Origin: a virus
Virus record (IMG/VR): IMGVR_UViG_3300016486_000533
Coordinates: 1-44,485 of that record
Length of the DNA: 44,485 bases
Reading direction: 5' to 3' (one strand)
Shown: positions 23,137 through 32,235 of the stretch, in pieces
Numbering within the stretch: the first letter of the stretch is position 1
Layout: every line of letters begins with the position of its first letter
The notes under the pieces: generated by a model
The model's input: only the letters and a program-made list of their open reading frames with translations
Databases searched by the model: none
What the model was told of the DNA's origin: nothing
Made by a program: the position numbers and the translations under genes

Positions 23137-23952
23137 GTGGCCATTGCAGACAAAATTAGGGTTGCCAACCAAGAGGTTGCGGCTGTTGTCGCGACGCCTT
23201 ATACTCCTCTGCGAGTGCATGAACTATATGCCGTCGCTATTGGCGGCAAGATCGCTCCGTATCTGTATGTCCATAATGAGCATATTGCGGCGGTCGCAGG
23301 TAACGATGGTGAGAGTGCCGTGTTAAGAGTCCATGAAATACACGCGGTTGTTGTTGCAGCAGAGGGCGTTATCCCGGAACAGCCACTTGTCATCAATGCC
23401 TTCCCTTACGATATCGACGGCCACGTATTCTACGGCCTGCACATTCGCGGTAGGGGTACATTCGTTTATGACCTTATGACCGGCCAGTGGATGCAGTGGC
23501 AGACTGCAAACTTCCTTTACTGGAACGCGCAATATCACGTTAAGTGGAACGATCAGTTCTATGCTTCAAGCCTGATTGACTCCACCCTTGTTGTGGTAAA
23601 CCCGAATTCCGTTCTGGATGATAGCTTCCGTACAAATACATTCTTGGCAACAGGTCGCCTGGAAAGTCAGTCTCGCAGATACATTCAAAACCCGGAAGCG
23701 CAACTGTTTGGCTCTATCGGATTGCGCGGCGGCGATGTTGCTCTGCGCTACTCTGACGACGAGGGCGACACATGGTCAACGGATCGCGTAGTTACGGTAT
23801 CCCCCGGTGTGCGCGACGCCAACGTGATGTTCTATGACCTTGGGTCAGTGAAGGCTCCGGGTCGCATCTTCCAGATTAAGGATGAGGGGACAATGCGCCG
23901 AATCCAAACCCTCAACGCAATTATGGGTGGAGAAAATGGCAGCGACTCCTAA
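23137..23952 (+). CDS. gp10-like C-terminal propeller part
   Basis: A 271-residue protein. The N-terminal 80 residues contain three short repeats related to LRVHEIHAVVVA. From about 95 on it reads as propeller blades: RGRGTFVYDLMTGQWMQW, NDQFYASSLIDSTLVVVN, YSDDEGDTWSTD. This is the C-terminal pattern of gp10-like proteins, so it complements 19777-20994. The GTG start directly follows the upstream stop. The assembled hub may be a heteromer. Confidence 0.6.
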   Translation: MAIADKIRVANQEVAAVVATPYTPLRVHELYAVAIGGKIAPYLYVHNEHIAAVAGNDGESAVLRVHEIHAVVVAAEGVIPEQPLVINAFPYDIDGHVFYGLHIRGRGTFVYDLMTGQWMQWQTANFLYWNAQYHVKWNDQFYASSLIDSTLVVVNPNSVLDDSFRTNTFLATGRLESQSRRYIQNPEAQLFGSIGLRGGDVALRYSDDEGDTWSTDRVVTVSPGVRDANVMFYDLGSVKAPGRIFQIKDEGTMRRIQTLNAIMGGENGSDS

Positions 23953-25078
23953 CGAAAAATTAATAGGCCCGATTGGTTATTCTCCCATCGTCGAGAAGGA
24001 TGGCGGGGCGACTCCGTTCTTTGCCCGGCAATGGCTTAACCTTGTTAATCTGGTCAAGTCTGTCGTAAAAATACAGAACGATATTATTATTGTTAACCAA
24101 GATATCATCACGCTTGTTGACGATGTTAACGCGCTGGAGGCCACTGAAATAGGTGGTGACGGAACGATTATCACGCCAGCCGCGGCGCCGCTAAGCGACG
24201 GCAACATAACGCTCACTCTCGCAGATACGGCTGTAACCCCAGGCGCATATACTTCCGCTGATATTACTGTAGATCAGCAGGGACGAATAACCGCAGCAGC
24301 CAACGGATCGGGCGGGGGTGGCGGGTCTCTCGAAGTAGAAGACGACGGAGTATCAGTTGTTGCAGCCGCAACGAAACTTAATTTCGCAGGTTCGGGGGTA
24401 GTTGTAACTGACAACGGCTCGGGCGAAGCACTTATCACAATAGCAGGAGGCGGAGGACCAGCCGTGTTAGCAGTAGTTCAAACAGCATCAGAAGCATTGG
24501 CGAATATCACGTCAGGAATCACGCTTGCGGCGCCACCCGCCAACGGAAATACTTTGGTGGCAGTTGGTATAAACACGAGCAACACCAGCAACCCAAATAC
24601 TAACTCTGGGTGGGTTAATCACGGCAGCGACTCGTCGCCACTAGACTGCATAATCGCAACAAAAGTGTGCGGTCCAAGCGAGTCTACACTACAGTCTCCA
24701 TTCTCGACAACTTCGGCTGGTTTGATAGTTATGTACGAGATATCTGGGGCAAGTGTAGTCATAGACAACACCACTTTCGCAAGTTACAATTCAGCCTCAC
24801 TAAGTATCAATACCTCCTCTAACGGACGATTTTTACCCGGCGTGACTGGCATAATACTGGCGTTCGCTGTGCACAAGGCCGAAGCGTATGGCACGTTCGG
24901 AGGCTCTGTCGTAGAAACAGGTGGCACTGCGCGGGTGCAGGACGATGGCACCATAACTGTTTCCCCGGCCTCCGCGCAGGGAGCGGTGGGGGTGCTAACC
25001 CCCGGCTTATCCCTATCCGCATCCATCCTATATCCTGCAGCGGTGGACGCGGCTATTGGTTATGTTATTCTTGCGTAG
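23936..25078 (+). CDS. tail fibre protein
   Basis: A 380-residue protein starting MAATPNEKLIGPIGYSP (SD GGAG just upstream; overlap of 17 bases with the propeller gene). The N-terminal region includes a helical coiled segment (LVNLVKSVVKIQNDIIIVNQ), then the common fibre motif GAYTSADITVDQQGRITAAA, a Gly-rich hinge, and a beta-rich C-terminal receptor-binding-like domain. It is likely the host-recognition fibre or tail needle. Longer upstream start at 23882 lacks support. Confidence 0.65.
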   Translation: MAATPNEKLIGPIGYSPIVEKDGGATPFFARQWLNLVNLVKSVVKIQNDIIIVNQDIITLVDDVNALEATEIGGDGTIITPAAAPLSDGNITLTLADTAVTPGAYTSADITVDQQGRITAAANGSGGGGGSLEVEDDGVSVVAAATKLNFAGSGVVVTDNGSGEALITIAGGGGPAVLAVVQTASEALANITSGITLAAPPANGNTLVAVGINTSNTSNPNTNSGWVNHGSDSSPLDCIIATKVCGPSESTLQSPFSTTSAGLIVMYEISGASVVIDNTTFASYNSASLSINTSSNGRFLPGVTGIILAFAVHKAEAYGTFGGSVVETGGTARVQDDGTITVSPASAQGAVGVLTPGLSLSASILYPAAVDAAIGYVILA

Positions 25079-25167
25079 TTCAGAGATGGGCGGTAAAAAT
25101 GATTCGCCAGCTTGACCGAGATAATGCTGCATGGCATAACACTGAAACAAGATTTGGAGTTAATTAA

Positions 25168-25398
25168 ATGGCAATTCTCGCATCCCTGAAGGGCTACAAG
25201 ACCCTTATTGTTAACGTCATCATCGCAGTTATCGGTATTCTGATCGCTACTGGTGTAGTGCCGGCTGTTGAGGCTCTTACGGCTGAAGAGGTTTCGACGC
25301 ATGTTGAGGCCCTATTCGGCGCTTTTGCTGTCATTGGTGCAGCCGTAAACATCTTCATTCGCATGTTCACAAGCACGCCCATTGGCCAAAAAGGCTAA
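25168..25398 (+). CDS. holin-like two-TM protein
   Basis: A 76-residue protein with two hydrophobic segments (about 9-31 and 48-68). SD GGAG lies eight bases upstream. Its stop overlaps the ATG of the M15 peptidase gene (TAATG). The holin-endolysin arrangement supports a role in timing lysis. Another membrane protein at 30513-30767 could serve the same role. Confidence 0.6.
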   Translation: MAILASLKGYKTLIVNVIIAVIGILIATGVVPAVEALTAEEVSTHVEALFGAFAVIGAAVNIFIRMFTSTPIGQKG

Positions 25399-25829
25399 TG
25401 CTTCCGCATGACGGGTATTACGCTCGCGCTCCAATCCCAAATGAGGCTTGGAAAGAACGCTGGCCTAACTTTACCCCACAGGAACTTGCTTGCAGTCATT
25501 GCGGCGAGTATGTGCACAATGCGAAGTTCATGGATAAATTGCAGTCCCTTCGCTATATCATTGGCAAGCCGTTCAAGATAAACTCTGGCCACAGGTGCGC
25601 CGTCCACAACAAGGCCGTCGGTGGCGCCCCAAAGTCAAAACACCTAGAGATTGCTGTAGATATCAGCCTGCACAACCAGGATCGCTTTGACTTGGCCAAC
25701 ATGGCTGACAGTTTCGGGTTTACAGGGATGGGCCACGCTAAGTCATTTCTGCATCTTGACCTTCGTTCTGGCCCAAAAACACACTGGTATTACGGTGACT
25801 CCAAGAAGTATTGGGTCAAGCCTCACTAG
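25398..25829 (+). CDS. endolysin, M15 (VanY-like) peptidase
   Basis: A 143-residue zinc peptidase. Metal ligands are visible: His82 and Asp89 in SKHLEIAVDI, and His119 with Asp121 in LHLDL. The SGHRC segment (63-67) also fits M15_3 peptidases. It should cleave peptide cross-links of peptidoglycan during lysis. Cys32 and Cys35 (SHCG) form an extra Cys motif. There is no signal peptide, so export depends on a holin. Coupled to the small membrane protein upstream. Confidence 0.82.
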   Translation: MLPHDGYYARAPIPNEAWKERWPNFTPQELACSHCGEYVHNAKFMDKLQSLRYIIGKPFKINSGHRCAVHNKAVGGAPKSKHLEIAVDISLHNQDRFDLANMADSFGFTGMGHAKSFLHLDLRSGPKTHWYYGDSKKYWVKPH

Positions 25830-25882
25830 TTGCATATCTTTTGATTGTGCGGTAATGTGCGTCATTAAACGGAGACTAAATC

Positions 25883-26494
25883 ATGTGGGGTAGTATTCTA
25901 GCTGGTGTGGGCAAGATGTTCGGCGGCGGCGGCGGCGGCGCAGGCTTGGGAAAGATTGCTGGCGCGCTTGGTTTGGGAGGAAGTGCCAACAAAGGCGTGA
26001 AGCGCATGGGTCAGGGCTTTCTTGATGCGAAAGAGGCCGTCGATCCACTATATGACAGCGCGCGGGGCAGGCTCCAGCCTTACGCGGACACTGGCGGGCA
26101 GGCTAATAGCCTTGTTTCTAGTCTTCTTGGTCTCAGTCCTGGCAATACTTCTGGCGCGGAAGCGATGAGCCAATTCCGGGACTCGACCGGGTATAAAGAC
26201 ATAATGAACCAAGCCATGAACGGTGTTTCGACTAACGCCGCCGCGAAGGGATTGCTCGGCTCCAGCGGAACTGGCAAGGTTTTCCAGAACACTGCCGCCG
26301 ACATTGCGCAGGGAAGTTTTGGTGACTTCCTGAGTCGCATAACTGGCCAGCAGTCAATGGGTATTAATGCTGCAAACAATCTTGCAGAGACGGATATGAA
26401 TCAGGCTGAGTTTGCAGGCAAAAACAAACTTGGGCTTGCGGAGACAATGGCTCAGAAGAAGGATTCAAGTTTCCTTGGCAAACTTTTTGGATAA
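25883..26494 (+). CDS. DNA ejection-type virion protein
   Basis: A 203-residue protein with a Gly-rich N-terminus followed by helical sequence: DPLYDSARGRLQPYADTG, RDSTGYKDIMNQAMNGVS, GLLGSSGTGKVFQNTAADIA. This pattern is common in phage proteins at the position of P22 gp7/gp14 injection proteins. It is probably packaged inside the head and ejected with the DNA. SD AACGGAG precedes the ATG. Confidence 0.6.
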   Translation: MWGSILAGVGKMFGGGGGGAGLGKIAGALGLGGSANKGVKRMGQGFLDAKEAVDPLYDSARGRLQPYADTGGQANSLVSSLLGLSPGNTSGAEAMSQFRDSTGYKDIMNQAMNGVSTNAAAKGLLGSSGTGKVFQNTAADIAQGSFGDFLSRITGQQSMGINAANNLAETDMNQAEFAGKNKLGLAETMAQKKDSSFLGKLFG

Positions 26495-26500
26495 ATAGAT

Positions 26501-28261
26501 ATGGCTGAAGCTAATAGTCTCTGGGGCGGAATGCCCGGTTATATCGCCAGCATGTTCCGCAACAAGAAAAAAACACCCGCTGGCTCCACGCCAGGTCCTA
26601 AAGATAGTGGAACAAGTCTTGTTGACGAAGGCAGGGCATTTGTGGATGCAGTGCGTGGTTATGGCGCGTCTGACCCCATTGATGATCCATATGCCAAGCG
26701 CAAAGAAGATAAAAAAGAAGATAAACCTGAAGACAAAAACCCGGCATTAACGCCATATCAGCAGCAGGTTACTCCGCAGGCTCAGGGCGGACCTAGTGCG
26801 CCGGCCACACGCGACACTCCAGAAGCGATAGCTAACCTTAATCGTGGATTTGATGCGCTTGCGTCAGAGCAGAATATGGTAGCGGCTCCAAAAGAGTCAA
26901 ATTCCGACAAAGTAATGCGTGGCGTTTCCGGCCTTCTTGGGTTTGTCCCGAAGGGTGGCACACGAGGCGACGCAGCGGACGGATTCGCTAATATTGGCCG
27001 TAGCCTTATGGGTCTCAATTCAGTGCAGCAGATGGAGAGTGACTATAATCAGTCAGTCGCCCCTGAGAAGCTGCGACGCGCGCTTGAAACTGGAGACGCT
27101 GAAGAAATTGCAAGGCTTGATATTGGCGAGGGAACAGCGCGCCAGAGATTCGACGGAAACCAAGCGAAAGCCGCCGCCGCCGAATCCCCGGAAGTTGCTA
27201 AGGCTAGGTCAAGAAAAGTAGAACTAGCCAACGCCGCAGAGGCAATGTCCCGCGAAACTGGAGTCCCTTATGGTGACGCAGTGGGCTACATTAATCAGCA
27301 GCTTGGCGGTGGCGTATTTGATGATATGGAACTGACCGCAGCACGTGACGGTGGGTATGACGGCCTGAAGGCTATCATTGGCGACCCGGTTACTTCCGCT
27401 GATCGCTTCCTGCTGACGGGCGGCAACACCGCTATTGATCTTCGCAACTCCAATATGGATAAGATTGACTGGCAAAGTAAGCCAAAGACTCCAGAAGAGA
27501 TGGAGATGTTTAAGGCTGATCTTGCTTACAAGGTCTCCAGGGGCAATCTTACTGATGCGCAGGCCCTCAAGGCGCTCAGAGACGCAGAGTCTAATGCTCT
27601 AAGGGCGGCTAAGTATCAGCCGGGCGGCGGAGCAGATAGCGCTAGCGGATTTGGCTCAGCGGGCGTAGTTGTCGGAAGCCTGACTAGGGCATACAACTCT
27701 ATTGAAGCGGCAAACGAAGCTGGAGTGTTTGTTGACCCAGAGGCCGGCGGCGGAATAAGTACGGCACTTACCGCCATGAAGGCAGACCCCAATATTGTTG
27801 ACAGCAGCAAGTGGCGCCTAGCTATGTCCGTGTTGGACCCAAAGGGGTTTGAGGCTGTTATGAGTATGCGCCAATCACAGCGCGACCTGATGCAGGCAAT
27901 TCGTCAACTTCCGGGAATGGAGGCATCAAAGCTTGCGGATACACCGGCTGAACAGGAGATGCTTCGTCAGACTGCGCTTCAGTATGATGGCTCATATGGG
28001 GGCGCTAAACGTTCGCTTGGCGCAACCACTGGACTATTTGCTCAGGAAATTGAACAGTTTGTACTTAACAATCCCAACGCCTCACCGCAGGCCAAGGAGG
28101 CCGCGCGGGACATTCTTCGCCGCGCTGGTATTGGCGGTTATGAGCAAGCAGCACAACCAAATCAGGCCGGCGGTAAGTACCCGGAAGGGACAAAGGTGAC
28201 TAACAAAGATACTGGTGAGGAGTTTGTGAGGCGTGGTGATAAGTGGGTGCCAACACAATGA
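26501..28261 (+). CDS. large virion/ejection protein, unknown
   Basis: A 586-residue hydrophilic, mostly helical protein. A Lys/Asp/Glu-rich, low-complexity segment lies at about 60-85. No enzyme motif seen. It is the second of three consecutive genes at the ejection-protein position (like P22 gp20). Its C-terminus (GTKVTNKDTGEEFVRRGDKW) resembles short WVPTQ-type beta tails. Stop overlaps the next start (ATGA). Confidence 0.6.
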   Translation: MAEANSLWGGMPGYIASMFRNKKKTPAGSTPGPKDSGTSLVDEGRAFVDAVRGYGASDPIDDPYAKRKEDKKEDKPEDKNPALTPYQQQVTPQAQGGPSAPATRDTPEAIANLNRGFDALASEQNMVAAPKESNSDKVMRGVSGLLGFVPKGGTRGDAADGFANIGRSLMGLNSVQQMESDYNQSVAPEKLRRALETGDAEEIARLDIGEGTARQRFDGNQAKAAAAESPEVAKARSRKVELANAAEAMSRETGVPYGDAVGYINQQLGGGVFDDMELTAARDGGYDGLKAIIGDPVTSADRFLLTGGNTAIDLRNSNMDKIDWQSKPKTPEEMEMFKADLAYKVSRGNLTDAQALKALRDAESNALRAAKYQPGGGADSASGFGSAGVVVGSLTRAYNSIEAANEAGVFVDPEAGGGISTALTAMKADPNIVDSSKWRLAMSVLDPKGFEAVMSMRQSQRDLMQAIRQLPGMEASKLADTPAEQEMLRQTALQYDGSYGGAKRSLGATTGLFAQEIEQFVLNNPNASPQAKEAARDILRRAGIGGYEQAAQPNQAGGKYPEGTKVTNKDTGEEFVRRGDKWVPTQ

Positions 28262-30471
28262 ACCCCGATGATCTCCCACCCGGCTTTGAAGTAACCTATA
28301 TGCCCCCTGTCGAGACGCAGGATCAGGGTGATCTCCCGCCCGGATTTGAACTTTCTGGCCCACAAACACTTGGCGACCGCTGGAAGAATGCTGGAGCGGA
28401 CCCGGACTCGCGCCGAAAGCTGGCTATTGAGATTGGCCGTAGCTTTGGCGAAAAGCAATACGCCGGCAGTGACCCGTCTGCTGTTCCGGGAATCTCAAAG
28501 CAGCAAGCCTCCGCGTTTAGTAAAACAGGGCGCGACCTGCTGGCATTCGGTATGGGTCGCCGCAAGCTTCGCAAAGAGGCAATGAAGACATTTCCGGGAT
28601 TGACCAAAGAGGAAGCTTCAATCGTCGCTGACGAGGCTGACCGCATCCAATTCAAAGAAAAGCCCGGCGCAACCGCAGCGGGCGGAGCCGTTGGCCTTGT
28701 CGGTAATATTGGCGCGCTTGGTGGTGGGCTTGGGGCGGCTGGGCGCGTTCCTGGAATTATTGGAAACGTCGCTCGCGGTGCAACTATATCCAAAGATGGC
28801 ACACTTGTCGGTAACGTCGCTCGCGGTGCCGTTGGCGGTGCAGCAGGCGCAGAGGCGTATGCACAAATTGCTGATGAGCGCAACGCAACTCCGGTTGAAT
28901 TGGGCGTATCTGCTGGTTTAGGTGGAGCCCTTCCCGGAATCGTTCAATCTGTAGGCGGCTGGCTTGGCCGTGGCGCACTACCAACTCAAGAGGCCGCACG
29001 AAGAATTGGCCGCGATATTGGTGAGGCTGGTGCGCAACGTGCAGACGAATTTGCAGCAGCAACGGGCGAGGCGCTTCCAACCGCAGCGGGCGCACTGGAC
29101 CCAAACTCTGCATTAACCATTGCAAGGTCAACCGCCGGCGGACCTCGCGCATCAACAGCTATCGAGAACTCTGTAAATACGACCGATACGGCGCTTATGC
29201 GCGGAATGTCAAACCGTGTTGACGAAACCGTTCCTCTCGCAGCAAGTTCTGCCAGAATCACTAATGACACAAAAGACGCAGCTTCTGCATTCATGGCCCG
29301 CGAAATATCTCCCGGTGTTCCGCAGAGGGAAGTACGAATTAACCTAGACCCGTCAATTCACCGTGCTTTGCTCGACGCTGTGAACATCTTGGATAGGAAC
29401 GTTGGCGAAGTGCCGCTTGACGGATTCTTGCGCCGAGCACTTGACACAAATGAACTAAGTCTTGGACAGTTTAACACTGTTCGGAAAAACCTTGAGTCCA
29501 CAGTGGAGTTTAGTTCCAACCCAGAACTGTCAAAGAATGTTAGCCAGCTTATTCGCGGCGCCGTTGACCAAGTAGACAAAGTTTCCGCTAAAGGCTACGC
29601 CAAAGCCGTCATTGACGATTATGCGGCTGGTATGCGTCAGGCAGAAGGTGCTCAGGCCGGTGGAAAAATTCTATCCAGTGGAACGCCATCAGAATTGCGC
29701 AGCGCAGCAACAGGCCCGGTTGTAAATCAGCCAGCCGCAAGCGTTGCTGACCGCATTACCGGCGCTGGTCGCGGGGCCGCACAGGCTTTGCGTGACGAAT
29801 TTGGTGCTGGCAGGCCGTCCGCTCGCTCTGCTGCACGCGCGGTATCCGAAGGTGACGTTGCTGCAAAGGTTGCTGATATTGTTCCGGGCGGACAGTCAAT
29901 CGTGGATGCATCCGGCGCGTACTCTAATGCCGCAGATGCCGCTCGCCTGATGCGCCCCGCTGGTAGTGTTGCTGACGGCGTTGGAGTTAGTGCTACAAGC
30001 ATTGGTATGGGCGTTGGTGGTAGCCAATACTTTGCGTATAGTGCAATGGAAAAGCTGGTGAGGGCGCTCTCGCTTCCGCCTAACGTGCGCAATGAAGTGA
30101 CTCGGATGTTGACGGACCCAGCGCGCGTTGAAGATGCTATCGCCGCAATGCGACGCGGTGGTGTGCGTGACCAGGACATTGCCCGCGTTGTGCGTACAGC
30201 CGCCCCGGCCATGACTGGATCAATCGCGCAACAAACAATGTCTGACGCCGACGGCAGGAAAATGACGCCAACGGAATATCAGGAACGTCTTGTTTCCAAC
30301 ATGGTTAGCACTGTATCTCGCGCTATGTATGATCTGCGTGGACGTGATCGCTCAAACACTTCCGAGGAACTTGACGCGGTTGAGGAGCGCATGATCCAGC
30401 TACTAGGAGAAGGCAGGACGCCAGAGCAGGCGATTGACACTGTTATGTCCGAGTTGCCCAAAAAGAAGTAA
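28258..30471 (+). CDS. large ejection/internal virion protein
   Basis: A 737-residue protein. Starts with two copies of a DLPPGFE motif (residues about 4-10 and 25-31), seen in other phage internal virion proteins. A Gly/Ala-rich amphipathic stretch (about 140-250) could insert in membranes during ejection. The C-terminus is helical and charged. The ATG at 28258 overlaps the previous stop (ATGA); the start at 28243 is less likely. Position equals P22 gp16. No peptidase or lytic transglycosylase motif noticed. Confidence 0.62.
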   Translation: MNPDDLPPGFEVTYMPPVETQDQGDLPPGFELSGPQTLGDRWKNAGADPDSRRKLAIEIGRSFGEKQYAGSDPSAVPGISKQQASAFSKTGRDLLAFGMGRRKLRKEAMKTFPGLTKEEASIVADEADRIQFKEKPGATAAGGAVGLVGNIGALGGGLGAAGRVPGIIGNVARGATISKDGTLVGNVARGAVGGAAGAEAYAQIADERNATPVELGVSAGLGGALPGIVQSVGGWLGRGALPTQEAARRIGRDIGEAGAQRADEFAAATGEALPTAAGALDPNSALTIARSTAGGPRASTAIENSVNTTDTALMRGMSNRVDETVPLAASSARITNDTKDAASAFMAREISPGVPQREVRINLDPSIHRALLDAVNILDRNVGEVPLDGFLRRALDTNELSLGQFNTVRKNLESTVEFSSNPELSKNVSQLIRGAVDQVDKVSAKGYAKAVIDDYAAGMRQAEGAQAGGKILSSGTPSELRSAATGPVVNQPAASVADRITGAGRGAAQALRDEFGAGRPSARSAARAVSEGDVAAKVADIVPGGQSIVDASGAYSNAADAARLMRPAGSVADGVGVSATSIGMGVGGSQYFAYSAMEKLVRALSLPPNVRNEVTRMLTDPARVEDAIAAMRRGGVRDQDIARVVRTAAPAMTGSIAQQTMSDADGRKMTPTEYQERLVSNMVSTVSRAMYDLRGRDRSNTSEELDAVEERMIQLLGEGRTPEQAIDTVMSELPKKK

Positions 30472-30512
30472 TTCGGCATGATACTTGCTTGGCTAGTCCA
30501 AAGGAGTCCATA

Positions 30513-30767
30513 ATGATTGAATTTATCCTCTTGCTCGCTGTTGCTGTTTTGCTTGTAATTAGCGCGCCGTCACTATTATATTTGGTAATTAAGCACGTTG
30601 CGCCTATCGCCATGCTTACTGCCGGCTGGGCAGTACTTCTGTTTGTTTCCAGCCTAATCCCGGAAGGTTCGCCGTGGTCTGCGCCTACAACCATCGCACT
30701 GATATTGCTTGGCGGTGGAACACTGGTTTGGATATTCGATGGCCCACACGTTCAAAAAAACAAATAA
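30513..30767 (+). CDS. small membrane protein
   Basis: An 84-residue protein with hydrophobic segments at about 2-26, 28-48 and 58-75, ending in a basic tail. The ATG at 30513 has SD AAGGAG seven bases upstream; the earlier start at 30489 does not. It could be a second holin or an antiholin, being the last gene but one of the late operon. Confidence 0.55.
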   Translation: MIEFILLLAVAVLLVISAPSLLYLVIKHVAPIAMLTAGWAVLLFVSSLIPEGSPWSAPTTIALILLGGGTLVWIFDGPHVQKNK

Positions 30768-31149
30768 GTTCCGGGCAATCAAAACCGAAGTTGACGGAAT
30801 TGTTTTTGACTCTAAACTAGAAGCTAAGAAATACCAAGAATTCAAACTTCTTGAAAAAGCAGGGCAGATTCAAGACTTACAGCTTCAGGTGAGGTATGAT
30901 CTTTGCGTAAACAACCAAAAGGTTTGCACTTACGTTGCAGACTTCGTGTTCGTAGAAAACGGAGCAACGGTAGTCTACGATGCGAAAGGTATGATACTCC
31001 CAGAATTCCGCCTGAAAGCGAAACTATTCAAGGCGATACACGGGTTTGATATTACGCTGTCTGACGGGATTGGTGCGACTGAGCGCCGGACAAAAGCCCG
31101 GAAAGCAAAAGCCCGGACTCCAAAGGTTTCGCTAACTCGTAATCGTTGA
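30739..31149 (+). CDS. DUF1064-like PD-(D/E)XK endonuclease
   Basis: A 136-residue protein with the DUF1064 pattern: TEVDGIVFDSKLEAKKYQEF, then LLEKAGQIQDLQLQVRYDL, YVADFVFVENGATVVYDAKG, with the Asp and Lys of a PD-(D/E)XK-like core. Such proteins are predicted structure-specific endonucleases in phages. The ATG at 30739 overlaps the membrane gene by 29 bases. The 3' end overlaps the convergent primase gene by 98 bases. Confidence 0.72.
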   Translation: MAHTFKKTNKFRAIKTEVDGIVFDSKLEAKKYQEFKLLEKAGQIQDLQLQVRYDLCVNNQKVCTYVADFVFVENGATVVYDAKGMILPEFRLKAKLFKAIHGFDITLSDGIGATERRTKARKAKARTPKVSLTRNR

Positions 31150-31951
31150 AGTCCATTCCCACGATTTGTGGCATTGCAAACGGCAATCCGATATCGCGAG
31201 AAACCTTGAGACCAGTTTTACTTGCATCATTGTCTGCCATGACGTGTGTAGCGTGTTTTGCAAGCGTTCTCATGTTTCCAGCACTGCCGGCACACGCCAC
31301 TCTCACAGAAAGCCCCAGGTTGCCCGCTGAGCGCATTATGCTCATTCCGGTGGCAATCCCTTCGCACAGTACTGTTTGCTCGCCAGCGCCCATCCAGACG
31401 GCTGATCCACCCAGCTTCCCGCCATACATAAAGCACTTTTTCCCATCTGGTGCAATAAACTCGATTGTGCGCAAGTCTCCAGCGTAATCCTTGAACGGCA
31501 GGACCAAAAGAGACGTGTCGGAAGACTCATCCCGCAATATCTTTGGGACTCTCATTATTTTGCTGAGCGCGTTGACTGTAATTGTGCTGGCTTTGGTTTC
31601 AGAGAATCCCTTTCGGGCCAAATACATGTGGCGCCTAGACTCAACATTGTTCCAAATCTTCGCGGCGTTAACGCGGCCATGCCATGCCCTGCGTTCTTCT
31701 TCGTGTTTCTGTTTTGCTATTGCTGCGTGGTCAACTTCTGTTTGTCTTGACTCAACGCCAAGTGAGTGAAGTATATCGACATACTCACAATTGCTTTTGT
31801 GGCACGTCATTAGCAGACGACCGCCGCGATCAGTAACCGATAGCGCAATCTGGTCTCGACGCTTCTCAGGCTGGCACACAGGGCATGGTAGTGTGCCATA
31901 GTTTCCATGCCACATGCCGCCATTGCTGGTTGTAACTTCCCTAGCGTTCAT
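31052..31951 (-). CDS. DNA primase, zinc-finger and TOPRIM
   Basis: A 299-residue primase. Residues about 21-58 hold a zinc ribbon (CPVC and CHKSNCEY). The TOPRIM domain includes TVLCEGIATGMSI (catalytic Glu) and HVMADNDASKTG (acidic DxDxS-like motif). It should make RNA primers for phage replication. No DnaB-type helicase domain is fused. The ATG at 31951 lies seven bases after the upstream stop; longer starts would overlap that gene heavily. Last gene of the leftward operon. Confidence 0.8.
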   Translation of the reverse strand: MNAREVTTSNGGMWHGNYGTLPCPVCQPEKRRDQIALSVTDRGGRLLMTCHKSNCEYVDILHSLGVESRQTEVDHAAIAKQKHEEERRAWHGRVNAAKIWNNVESRRHMYLARKGFSETKASTITVNALSKIMRVPKILRDESSDTSLLVLPFKDYAGDLRTIEFIAPDGKKCFMYGGKLGGSAVWMGAGEQTVLCEGIATGMSIMRSAGNLGLSVRVACAGSAGNMRTLAKHATHVMADNDASKTGLKVSRDIGLPFAMPQIVGMDFNDYELAKPLESGLLLSGLLSGAQSHQSRQTA

Positions 31952-31958
31952 GAGTTTT

Positions 31959-32216
31959 TCATCTGTGTGTGCGCACGGCTGGATTGCCGGCCATTCCGCA
32001 ATATCCAGTTTGCTCTGACCCGGATTCCTTATACTTATAGACGTAATGCGAGGTCCAGCGCCAAGCCATGCAGGCGGAGCCGATGCACGGATGCGGACCT
32101 GGCTCCGCGATGACCTCACCAGACAGGCCGTACTGACCTGGCTGACAAAACGTTTGCGGACACACTTTTGCCTTTGCCTCGTTTTCAGTGGTTAGTGTGG
32201 TTTCTAGGTCAATCAT
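31959..32216 (-). CDS. Cys-rich phage protein (CIGSACMAWRW)
   Basis: An 85-residue protein with VCPQTFC, CIGSACMAWRW and TGYCGMAG, giving several Cys that could bind zinc or iron-sulfur. Similar small Cys proteins are encoded beside primases in other phages, but function is unknown. Starts at 32216 after SD GGGAGG. It may work with the primase downstream. Confidence 0.6.
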   Translation of the reverse strand: MIDLETTLTTENEAKAKVCPQTFCQPGQYGLSGEVIAEPGPHPCIGSACMAWRWTSHYVYKYKESGSEQTGYCGMAGNPAVRTHR

Positions 32217-32235
32217 GTTTGCCTCCCAGCGTTTA

